5,204 nt of DNA. Origin: Gammaproteobacteria bacterium (GTDB lineage Bacteria; Pseudomonadota; Gammaproteobacteria; SZUA-229). Below the pieces are notes generated by a model, which worked only from the letters and a program-made list of their open reading frames with translations, was not told where the DNA came from and made no database searches. Location of the stretch: contig WTCC01000082.1 of assembly GCA_013138755.1 (NCBI GenBank), positions 1-5,204 on the forward strand. Reading direction: 5' to 3'. The first letter of the stretch is position 1; every line of letters begins with the position of its first letter. The position numbers and the translations under genes were made by a program. Positions 1 to 5,204 of this stretch are shown one piece after another.

Positions 1-27
1 GTAACGCTGTAACTTTCTGTTTAATTC

Positions 28-31
28 AGGA
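28..31 (+). promoter_or_regulatory. Shine-Dalgarno sequence of the cytochrome-porin gene
   Basis: AGGA lies 8 nt upstream of the ATG at 40. It supports that start over later in-frame Met codons, which would cut into the hydrophobic signal segment. Only 39 nt of upstream sequence are visible, so no promoter can be called. Confidence 0.6.
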
Positions 32-39
32 TAAAGCCC

Positions 40-1350
40 ATGAATGCACAAACTTCTAAGGTCAGTGAAAACTATCTGGTTATTTTATTTGTCTTTTTCT
101 TTTTACTGATTCTTTTTGTTTTAATGATGCCGACTAATAGCGAAGCCATGCCTGTGTTTGCTCGGAAATACAATATTAGCTGCGTCGCCTGTCACTCTGC
201 TTTTCCCAGACTCAATGAATTTGGTGAACAATTCGTTAGCGATAACTTCCGTTTACCCAACTGGAAAGATTCAACCGTAGAGACAGGTGATGAAATGCTT
301 GCGTTACCAGACAGCGTTCCCCTGGCACTTCGTACTCAGGCATTTGTGCAAGCCAGAGAAGCCGAGACAATTGATATCAACAACGGTGACACTATTTCTG
401 CCGACACTGATTTTCAATCACCCTATTTAATCAAACTCCTATCAAGTGCCCCTCTATCAGATCACATCAGTTACTATTTTTATGCCATCTTTGCGGAGAA
501 AGGTGATAATGGATCAGTGATTGTGGAAGATGCCTGGTTCTCTCATGACGATGTCTTTGGTAGCGAAATCAGCTTAATGCTCGGTCAGTTCCAGGTATCT
601 GACCTGATGTTTCCACGCGAGACCCGACTGACTTTTCAAGATTTTATGGTATATCGCATGGCTGGTTTAACCTATGATCGCGGAACAATTTTTGGTTACA
701 CCGCTGGCCCTGTAGATCTATCACTGGGTCTGGTTAACGGTAATGGCATCTCAGAGAATCACACGATCAATAGTCCCGGTTATAAACGCCCTGACCACCT
801 ATTTGATAACAACAGTGGCAAAGCAGTCTTTGGGCGTGTTGGAGGAAATATCGCTGGTGTAAATCTTGGTTTATTCGGTTATTCCGGAACACAGAAAAAT
901 GCAACAGGGATTGCTGGAACTGACAGCGGTGATCGTGACACTGATAAAGTTTCTTACGGTATCGATCTGTCCGGAAAATTTGGCTATAAAACCTACTGGT
1001 TTGCACAGCTTCTACAAAACGACTGGGATGATTTTATTAGCACTAACACCAAATACAGCTGGTTCGGCAGTTTCATCGGCGTTGATTACATCCACAGTGA
1101 TCACTGGGTATACTCACTTTTATACAATTACGCAGATGCTAATGATCTAAAAAACACAGATACAGTTTATGAAGGCATCGATATAAATTCCATTACACTC
1201 TCTGCTTCCTACTACTTCATGCGAAATGTAAAAGGTGTGATAGAGGTAAATCTTGACCTACTTGATACTGTCGATAAAACGGGCACATACTGGACAGGGC
1301 ACCTTACTGGCGAGAATTACGCATTAATTGGATTTGACGCGGCTTTTTAG
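40..1350 (+). CDS. Exported monohaem cytochrome c fused to a predicted outer-membrane beta-barrel (Cyc2-like layout)
   Basis: The 436-residue product has a very hydrophobic segment at about residues 12-30 and a possible signal peptidase site after Ser-Glu-Ala (34-36). A single haem c motif, CVACH (C48, C51, H52), follows at once, set in a conserved-looking context: FARKY before it and AFPRLNEFGEQF after it. From about residue 95 to the end there are many alternating aromatic/polar stretches with Gly, Asn and Asp turns, for example YYFYAIFAEKG, VDLSLGLVNGNG and SLLYNYADA. The chain ends in Phe after an alternating hydrophobic strand, the usual signature of outer-membrane barrels. A short N-terminal monohaem domain plus a barrel is the known plan of Cyc2-type porin-cytochromes, which pass electrons across the outer membrane; this exact role here is inference. 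AGGA at 28-31, 8 nt before the ATG, supports the start. The gene converges on fabH and has no visible functional partner in the window. It could be another barrel family with a haem-binding plug. Confidence 0.8.
   Translation: MNAQTSKVSENYLVILFVFFFLLILFVLMMPTNSEAMPVFARKYNISCVACHSAFPRLNEFGEQFVSDNFRLPNWKDSTVETGDEMLALPDSVPLALRTQAFVQAREAETIDINNGDTISADTDFQSPYLIKLLSSAPLSDHISYYFYAIFAEKGDNGSVIVEDAWFSHDDVFGSEISLMLGQFQVSDLMFPRETRLTFQDFMVYRMAGLTYDRGTIFGYTAGPVDLSLGLVNGNGISENHTINSPGYKRPDHLFDNNSGKAVFGRVGGNIAGVNLGLFGYSGTQKNATGIAGTDSGDRDTDKVSYGIDLSGKFGYKTYWFAQLLQNDWDDFISTNTKYSWFGSFIGVDYIHSDHWVYSLLYNYADANDLKNTDTVYEGIDINSITLSASYYFMRNVKGVIEVNLDLLDTVDKTGTYWTGHLTGENYALIGFDAAF
181..195 (+). other. Haem c attachment site CVACH
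   Basis: The five codons encode Cys-Val-Ala-Cys-His (residues 48-52), the standard CxxCH motif for covalent haem c attachment by the periplasmic maturation system. It is the only CxxCH in the protein and lies about 12 residues after the predicted signal cleavage point, so the haem would sit at the periplasmic mouth or inside the barrel. The distal axial ligand cannot be identified from the sequence. Confidence 0.85.
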
Positions 1351-1502
1351 TGAATAACTCCAGATTAATGACTGTCCGATTTGGGACGAAAAAGCTCCGT
1401 CAGGACTATTTTCCGAAGGTATGCTTAGTGGTGATAGACGACTCGGTGCAATCTATAATCCGGACAAACTATCGTTTAAATAATCAGACAGTGTAAGAAC
1501 TA
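1351..1502. other. Convergent spacer between the cytochrome-porin gene and fabH
   Basis: This 152-bp stretch lies between two convergent stop codons. I see no stem followed by a U-run in either direction. The best fold is a 4-bp GTCC/GGAC stem near 1374-1387, too weak to call a terminator. It contains one short open frame (1368-1496, +, 42 codons, ATG to TAA) with no ribosome binding site and no similarity I recognise. There is no trace of fabD, which usually follows fabH in related bacteria. Confidence 0.6.
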
Positions 1503-2471
1503 CTAATAAATTAATAGCGCTGAACCCCAGGTAAAACCACCACCAAAAGCTTCCAGCAACAACGTTTCACCACGTTTGATTCTGCCATCACGAACAGCAG
1601 CATCTAAGGCTAACGGCACAGACGCCGCAGAGGTATTACCGTGTTTGTTAACAGTCACGACAACATGATCCATCGACATTTTTAATTTTTTAGCAGTCGC
1701 ATTAATAATACGCGTATTCGCCTGATGCGGAACCAACCAGTCGATGTCGGATTTTTCCATATTATTGTGCGCAAGAGTTTCATCGACGATTCGACCCAAA
1801 GTATTCACCGCCATCTTAAACACTTCATTACCTTTCATCTGAATACCGCCACTGCCATCAATAATCAGATTAGAAGCTGTGGAAACACCGTAGTTTACGT
1901 TTAGCAGATCTTCATATTCGCCATCAGCATGCAGATGTGTCGATAGGATACCAGGCTCATCACTCGCTTCAAGAACTACCGCACCAGCACCGTCACCGAA
2001 TAACACACAAGTGTTACGATCATTCCAGTCAACGATTCGAGATAACGTTTCTGCACCGATGACAAGAGCGCATTTAGCTGACCCCGTTTTAAAAAACTTA
2101 TCGGCAACACCCAGAGCATAAACAAAACCGGTACACACCGCCTGTATATCAAATGCTGCGCAGCCATGAATATCTAAACGCTTCTGCAATAAACAAGCCG
2201 TACTTGGAAATACACGATCTGCCGTCGTTGTACCAACGATTATTAGGTCAATATCGTCCTTGGTCTTACCCGCAGCTTCCATCGCTCGTCGTGCAGCTTT
2301 TTCTGCCAGATCAACTGTATATTCTCCATCAGCAGCAATGTGACGCTGCTCGATACCTGTGCGTGAACGTATCCATTCATCTGATGTATCGACCATTTCT
2401 GCAAGCTCAGCATTGGTTAATATCTTTTCAGGTAAGTAACTGCCGGTTCCTGCTATTCTCGCGTAACTCAC
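1503..2471 (-). CDS. fabH: Beta-ketoacyl-ACP synthase III (FabH)
   Basis: FabH condenses acetyl-CoA with malonyl-ACP to acetoacetyl-ACP, the first step of type II fatty-acid synthesis in the cytoplasm. The 322 residues match the family length (about 317 in E. coli) and cover the whole fold. The N-terminus ([10 protein letters not shown]) and C-terminus ([15 protein letters not shown]) are canonical. The catalytic triad is intact: Cys113 in AVCTGF, His249 in PHQANTR and Asn279 in HGNTSAAS. The His-Asn spacing of 30 equals that of E. coli (H244, N274). The start codon is GTG, overlapping the plsX stop as GTGA. It is supported by the SD sequence GGAGG 7 nt upstream and by the position of the conserved N-terminus. 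Coupled translation with plsX is likely. It is the last gene of the cluster here; fabD does not follow. Confidence 0.98.
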   Translation of the reverse strand: MSYARIAGTGSYLPEKILTNAELAEMVDTSDEWIRSRTGIEQRHIAADGEYTVDLAEKAARRAMEAAGKTKDDIDLIIVGTTTADRVFPSTACLLQKRLDIHGCAAFDIQAVCTGFVYALGVADKFFKTGSAKCALVIGAETLSRIVDWNDRNTCVLFGDGAGAVVLEASDEPGILSTHLHADGEYEDLLNVNYGVSTASNLIIDGSGGIQMKGNEVFKMAVNTLGRIVDETLAHNNMEKSDIDWLVPHQANTRIINATAKKLKMSMDHVVVTVNKHGNTSAASVPLALDAAVRDGRIKRGETLLLEAFGGGFTWGSALLIY

Positions 2472-3535
2472 GCTTCTGCCTCCATATTGGCTTTTTCTTT
2501 TTCTGTTTTTGTCACTGTATCTTCTGAGTTAGAATTTAACAATGGCTCCATACATTCACGGATATGATCAGGTACAAATTTTTCAACTTCCAATACGGCT
2601 ATCTCAATAGCATTGGCATAACCTAACACATCAGTACCACCATGACTTTTGATAACAATGCCAGTTAAACCTAACATCGAAGCACCATTATACCTGCGCG
2701 GATCAACACGCTTTTTAAATCGGCTAAGAACTGGATATGCAACCAGTCCAGCTAGTTTAGATAATATCGACCGGCTAAATTCTTCGCGCATCATAGTCGA
2801 GATCATCTTAGCAACACCTTCCATCGTCTTAAGTGAAATGTTGCCGACAAAACCGTCACATACAACAACATCGACTCTATCACTATAGATATCATCACCT
2901 TCAACATAACCGATATAATTAAAAGGTCCATGCTTTAGCAATTCATTTGCCGATTTCACCTGCGCATTACCTTTACCATCTTCAGTGCCGATATTCAGCA
3001 GACCAACTTTAGGTGCATGTGTACTATCGATAGCTTCCGCTAAAACCGAACCCATTACAGCAAACTGAAATAACTGCTCTGCACTACTATCAACATTAGC
3101 GCCTAGATCAAGCATATGGGTATGACCACCATATGACGGAATCGTTGTACAGATTGCAGGCCTATCGATACCAGGCAATGTCTTAAGAACAAATTTCGCC
3201 GTTGCCATCAGTGCACCGGTATTCCCGGCACTGACTACGGCTTGGGCTCTACCTGTTTTAACCATATCGATCGCCACACGCATCGATGAATCTTTTTTCT
3301 TACGAACAGCATGACGTGGATCTTCATGCATCTCGACTATCTGTGAGGCATGTTGAATTTCGAAATGTTTATCAAGATCGATATTGTGCGTTTTTGCACA
3401 TTCACGCAAACGCGCTTCATCACCCACTAGGATAATATTTATATCACTGGAATTTTTTACTACATGAGCTGCAGCAGGGATAACGACTTCAGGACCGAAG
3501 TCTCCACCCATGGCATCTAAAGCTATGGTCGCCAT
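2468..3535 (-). CDS. plsX: Phosphate acyltransferase PlsX
   Basis: PlsX converts acyl-ACP and inorganic phosphate into acyl-phosphate, the acyl donor used by the membrane enzyme PlsY to make lysophosphatidic acid. It is a peripheral membrane, soluble-fold enzyme. The 355 residues match the family length. Recognisable features include the N-terminal [12 protein letters not shown] (residues 5-16), [16 protein letters not shown] (70-85), [11 protein letters not shown] (101-111), MLDLGANVD (141-149), [12 protein letters not shown] (179-190), [11 protein letters not shown] (223-233) and [19 protein letters not shown] (282-300). Residues 335-355 form a charged Glu/Lys-rich tail that is probably not part of the fold; its codons carry the fabH ribosome binding site. 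The ATG start fits the conserved N-terminus, but I see no good SD upstream, where instead a hairpin ends 14 nt before the start. Expression may rely on the upstream rpmF transcript. Confidence 0.97.
   Translation of the reverse strand: MATIALDAMGGDFGPEVVIPAAAHVVKNSSDINIILVGDEARLRECAKTHNIDLDKHFEIQHASQIVEMHEDPRHAVRKKKDSSMRVAIDMVKTGRAQAVVSAGNTGALMATAKFVLKTLPGIDRPAICTTIPSYGGHTHMLDLGANVDSSAEQLFQFAVMGSVLAEAIDSTHAPKVGLLNIGTEDGKGNAQVKSANELLKHGPFNYIGYVEGDDIYSDRVDVVVCDGFVGNISLKTMEGVAKMISTMMREEFSRSILSKLAGLVAYPVLSRFKKRVDPRRYNGASMLGLTGIVIKSHGGTDVLGYANAIEIAVLEVEKFVPDHIRECMEPLLNSNSEDTVTKTEKEKANMEAEA
2479..2483 (-). promoter_or_regulatory. Shine-Dalgarno sequence of fabH inside the end of plsX
   Basis: On the minus strand GGAGG lies 7 nt before the GTG at 2471-2469, within the last codons of plsX. 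It fixes the GTG as the fabH start and lets terminating plsX ribosomes reinitiate on fabH. Confidence 0.85.
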
Positions 3536-3549
3536 ATATGCTATTAATC

Positions 3550-3581
3550 GTCAGCAATTACTCTTGAGAGCAGTTGCTGAC
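3550..3581 (-). promoter_or_regulatory. Intergenic hairpin between rpmF and plsX
   Basis: An inverted repeat has 8-bp perfect outer arms (GTCAGCAA at 3550-3557 and TTGCTGAC at 3574-3581). Read as minus-strand RNA, the stem continues inward past one C-A mismatch with U-A, G-U, C-G, U-A and C-G pairs to a UCAA loop. It starts 11 nt after the rpmF stop and ends 14 nt before the plsX ATG, so it nearly fills the gap. No U-run follows, so it is unlikely to be an intrinsic terminator. An mRNA processing or stability element, or a structure affecting plsX translation, is more plausible; this is inference. Confidence 0.65.
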
Positions 3582-3592
3582 TATCAATAAAC

Positions 3593-3781
3593 TTAATCTT
3601 CAAATACGTCGCCAGTATTAACGACTTTACGGCCTTTATAGTAGCCGTCAGCAGTAATATGATGACGGTGATGCGTTTCACCTGAAGTTGAATCAACAGA
3701 TAATGTTGCTCCACCTAATGCATCATGCGAACGACGCATGCCGCGTTTTGAACGTGATTTTCTGCTCTTTTGAACTGCCAC
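3593..3781 (-). CDS. rpmF: 50S ribosomal protein L32
   Basis: L32 is a small basic protein of the large ribosomal subunit. The 62 residues contain the diagnostic MAVQ start, [13 protein letters not shown] (10-22), LSVD (27-30), TSGE (32-35) and [15 protein letters not shown] (39-53). There is no cysteine, so this is the zinc-free form typical of Gammaproteobacteria. Compared with the E. coli protein it has one residue fewer around positions 23-26 and a longer acidic tail (VNTGDVFED). The start codon is GTG, supported by the conserved second to fourth residues and by AGGAGA 5 nt upstream. It lies 80 nt after yceD and 57 nt before plsX, all in the same direction, and is probably cotranscribed with both. 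Confidence 0.97.
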   Translation of the reverse strand: MAVQKSRKSRSKRGMRRSHDALGGATLSVDSTSGETHHRHHITADGYYKGRKVVNTGDVFED

Positions 3782-3786
3782 GGTAT

Positions 3787-3792
3787 TCTCCT
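3787..3792 (-). promoter_or_regulatory. Shine-Dalgarno sequence of rpmF
   Basis: AGGAGA on the minus strand lies 5 nt before the GTG start at 3781-3779. It is a strong site, as expected for a ribosomal protein gene, and confirms the GTG start. The AT-rich 80-nt gap upstream of it (3782-3861) also holds a 5-bp stem (ACCAA/TTGGT, 3805-3819); I see no convincing promoter there. Confidence 0.8.
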
Positions 3793-3861
3793 AAACTATC
3801 TACAACCAATCTATTTGGTCGTACAAACTATTAAAATTAAAATTCTTTTTACTGTTTAAAG

Positions 3862-4413
3862 CTAACTACTTAAATCGTCTTTTAACGACTTCAAAGCTGC
3901 GAATGGATTCGATGATTCTTTTTCAGCCTCTATTGCCGCTTTAACTTTCTTATTTTGCTTTTCCATATAACCAGAGCATGCATCTTCATGTAATGTAACC
4001 ATCGGCAGACACAAGATTAACTCGTCTTCTATCAGATCGATAATTGACTGCTCTTCTCCTTCCAGCAAGTAAGGCTCAAATTCTGCTGGCAATAACTCAT
4101 GTTCATCTTCACTACGGACCAGTGCAAATTTAAAGCTACCTAACACTTCCGTTTCCAATGGCTCTAGACAACGTTGGCATTTAAGCAACAATCGGCCTGA
4201 AACTTTCGCCTTCACGCATGCAAAACCAACACTGCGACCGAATTCTATACTAGCGGTAACATGACCATCCGTATTCTCTAATACATCCTTTAGACGACCG
4301 AACTTAACTAATGGGTAATCACCCACATACACTCGGTTTAGCTCAACCTGACGCTTAAAATTAACCGTTTCAGGCATCTCTCCAGATAATGTTGCGGGAA
4401 CTGGCGTCTGCAT
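3862..4413 (-). CDS. yceD: YceD/DUF177 family protein, linked to 23S rRNA accumulation
   Basis: The 183-residue protein matches E. coli YceD (173 aa) in length, position before rpmF and key motifs. These are the CQRC pair (C79, C82) followed by LEPL, an acidic middle segment with LIEDELILCLPMV (127-139), and the C-terminal NPFAALKSLK (169-178) after a charged, Lys/Glu-rich stretch. DUF177 proteins are reported to be needed for normal 23S rRNA accumulation in bacteria and plastids; the molecular mechanism is not established. C146 (DACSG) is a third cysteine near the second conserved region. The ATG at 4413 gives an N-terminus of family-like length, although no good SD precedes it. An internal ATG (Met14) has GGAG only 2 nt upstream, too close to be a good alternative. 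It is the first gene of the minus-strand cluster. Confidence 0.93.
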   Translation of the reverse strand: MQTPVPATLSGEMPETVNFKRQVELNRVYVGDYPLVKFGRLKDVLENTDGHVTASIEFGRSVGFACVKAKVSGRLLLKCQRCLEPLETEVLGSFKFALVRSEDEHELLPAEFEPYLLEGEEQSIIDLIEDELILCLPMVTLHEDACSGYMEKQNKKVKAAIEAEKESSNPFAALKSLKDDLSS

Positions 4414-4422
4414 AATCCGACA

Positions 4423-4452
4423 ATTCTACAGTAATCCACATACTCTGTACAA
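4423..4452 (-). promoter_or_regulatory. Second candidate promoter, giving a nearly leaderless yceD mRNA
   Basis: On the minus strand TTGTAC (4452-4447, a weak -35) is followed after 18 bp by TAGAAT (4428-4423, 5/6 match to TATAAT). Transcription would start only about 3 nt before the yceD ATG, consistent with the lack of an SD sequence there. It could instead be a chance match. Confidence 0.3.
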
Positions 4453-4464
4453 TTTTCTCAACGT

Positions 4465-4494
4465 TTTATCTATAATTTTCCCTTTAAATTTCAA
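4465..4494 (-). promoter_or_regulatory. Candidate sigma70-type promoter for the yceD-rpmF-plsX-fabH cluster
   Basis: On the minus strand TTGAAA (4494-4489, 5/6 match to TTGACA) is followed after 18 bp by GATAAA (4470-4465, 4/6 match to TATAAT). This would give a 5' leader of roughly 45 nt before yceD. The assignment rests on consensus matching in AT-rich DNA and is tentative. Confidence 0.35.
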
Positions 4495-4622
4495 TGGCTT
4501 CTAGTACAAGCTTCTCGATGCGTTAAGACGTTAAAGCCATGCAAAATTCAACTATTTTGTATACAATACAGCAATCACCACTAACAAAATCAGTAACCTA
4601 TTGATTATCCTGATATAAACAC

Positions 4623-5201
4623 ATGAAAATAGTACTTGGATCCACTTCACCTTTCAGAAAAGCACTGCTAGAACGGTTACACATAGAGTTTACCTGTGAT
4701 TCGCCCAATATTGACGAAACACCATTGGAAAACGAAACGGTTGAAGATATGGTGGTGCGTTTGGCCATTGCAAAAGCACAGGCCATCTCTGACAATCACA
4801 GTGATGCACTCATCATCGGCTCTGATCAAAGCGCAGTGCTCGATAACGAAAAATTGAGCAAACCCGGGAACTTCGAAAACGCATTCAAACAATTAACACG
4901 CGCCTCAGGCAAAAGCATTACCTTTCAGACCGGACTATGCCTGTTAAATACAAAAACTAACAACATCCAGAGCGCCTGCATTCCCTACACAGTTGTATTT
5001 AAAACCTTAACACCGACCATGATTGAAAATTATCTGCATAAAGAAGAACCCTATAACTGTGCAGGAAGTTTTAAATCAGAAGCTTTAGGTATCGCCCTGT
5101 TCGAACGATTTGAAGGTGATGATCCTAATGCGCTGATCGGGTTACCACTGATAGCGCTCGTTAATTTTCTGAGCAACGAAGGCTTTTCTATACTCGGTTG
5201 A
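4623..5201 (+). CDS. yceF: Maf family nucleotide pyrophosphatase, YceF subtype (7-methyl-GTP pyrophosphatase)
   Basis: Maf proteins hydrolyse non-canonical or modified nucleoside triphosphates to monophosphate and pyrophosphate; the YceF subtype prefers 7-methyl-GTP and probably cleans up the nucleotide pool after RNA turnover. The 192 residues equal the family length (194 in E. coli YceF). Visible motifs are GSTSPFRKALLERL (6-19), DETP (31-34), LIIGSDQ (63-69, with the probable catalytic Asp68), SKPG (79-82), ASGK (94-97), CAGSFKSE (146-153), LFERFEGDDPNALIGLPL (159-176). The IIGSDQ and SFKSE versions, and the position divergent from yceD-rpmF, favour YceF over the dTTP/UTP-specific YhdE type. 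No clear SD precedes the ATG, but MKIVLGSTSP fits the family N-terminus. The gene is complete, with its stop 3 nt from the window end. Confidence 0.95.
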   Translation: MKIVLGSTSPFRKALLERLHIEFTCDSPNIDETPLENETVEDMVVRLAIAKAQAISDNHSDALIIGSDQSAVLDNEKLSKPGNFENAFKQLTRASGKSITFQTGLCLLNTKTNNIQSACIPYTVVFKTLTPTMIENYLHKEEPYNCAGSFKSEALGIALFERFEGDDPNALIGLPLIALVNFLSNEGFSILG

Positions 5202-5204
5202 AAC

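Larger units (their letters stand above)
4414..4622. promoter_or_regulatory. Divergent intergenic region between yceD and maf
   Basis: This 209-bp AT-rich region separates two genes read in opposite directions, so promoters for both must be within it or overlap it. Minus-strand candidates are annotated separately. For maf (+), a consensus TATAAT at 4471-4476 lacks a good -35, TACAAT at 4562-4567 sits in the palindrome TTGTATACAA (4557-4566), and TATAAA at 4614-4619 with a preceding TGA looks like an extended -10 but is too close to the ATG. Other structure includes an ATGGCTT/AAGCCAT inverted repeat (4494-4500 and 4534-4540) and a CGTTAA direct repeat (4521-4526, 4529-4534). None is decisive. 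Confidence 0.6.

Noticed and set aside
767..1006. Minus-strand open frame of 79 codons inside the cytochrome-porin gene
   Set aside because: It lies fully within a well-supported gene on the other strand, and its product looks like a shadow of that reading frame with no family features.
866..1150. Plus-strand open frame of 94 codons in another frame of the cytochrome-porin gene
   Set aside because: It overlaps the real gene, has no ribosome binding site and gives no recognisable product. The main frame continues intact with barrel-like sequence, so no frameshift is implied.
1374..1387. Possible terminator hairpin after the cytochrome-porin gene
   Set aside because: The stem is only 4 bp (GTCC/GGAC) and no T-run follows in either direction.
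2153..2527. Plus-strand open frame of 124 codons across the fabH-plsX junction
   Set aside because: It is antisense to two conserved genes and its translation has no family signature.
3805..3819. ACCAA/TTGGT hairpin upstream of rpmF as an L32 autoregulatory site
   Set aside because: A 5-bp AT-containing stem is easily expected by chance, and I know of no such regulation for L32.
4614..4619. TATAAA with preceding TGA as an extended -10 for a leaderless maf mRNA
   Set aside because: It ends only 3 nt before the ATG, so transcription would probably start inside or after the start codon.
4677..4892. Minus-strand open frame of 71 codons inside maf, with a similar one at 4598-4795
   Set aside because: Both are antisense to a clear Maf protein and show no independent coding evidence.
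1..5204. Mobile element, CRISPR array, tRNA or defence system
   Set aside because: I found no transposase or integrase, no regularly spaced repeats, no tRNA-like fold and no defence-related protein motif. The window is mostly conserved housekeeping DNA.

Overview
The window looks like chromosomal DNA from a gammaproteobacterium of moderate to low GC. The evidence is the gene order yceD-rpmF-plsX-fabH on the minus strand with a maf/yceF gene diverging from it, the arrangement known from Escherichia coli and relatives. The L32 protein is of the cysteine-free type. No genus can be fixed from the sequence alone.

Right to left, positions 4623-5201 (+) encode the YceF-type Maf nucleotide pyrophosphatase. 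A 209-bp divergent intergenic region (4414-4622) separates it from the minus-strand cluster and should hold promoters for both directions. The minus-strand cluster runs yceD (4413-3862; DUF177, linked to 23S rRNA accumulation), rpmF (3781-3593; ribosomal protein L32), plsX (3535-2468; phosphate acyltransferase) and fabH (2471-1503; ketoacyl-ACP synthase III). It joins ribosome production to the start of fatty-acid and phospholipid synthesis: FabH makes the first ketoacyl-ACP, and PlsX turns finished acyl-ACP into acyl-phosphate for glycerolipid synthesis. plsX and fabH overlap by 4 nt (GTGA), which suggests translational coupling. An imperfect hairpin almost fills the short gap between rpmF and plsX.

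The usual next genes (fabD, fabG, acpP) are absent. The conserved cluster stops at fabH, and after a 152-bp spacer comes a convergent accessory gene (40-1350, +). This gene encodes an exported protein with one CxxCH haem c site directly after the signal peptide, followed by a probable outer-membrane beta-barrel ending in Phe. The layout resembles cytochrome-porin fusions such as Cyc2, but the electron donor or acceptor cannot be read from the sequence.

Most of the window is conserved housekeeping DNA. The parts most worth a second look are the cytochrome-porin, the rpmF-plsX hairpin, the break in synteny after fabH, and the divergent regulatory region, where neither flanking gene has a good Shine-Dalgarno sequence.
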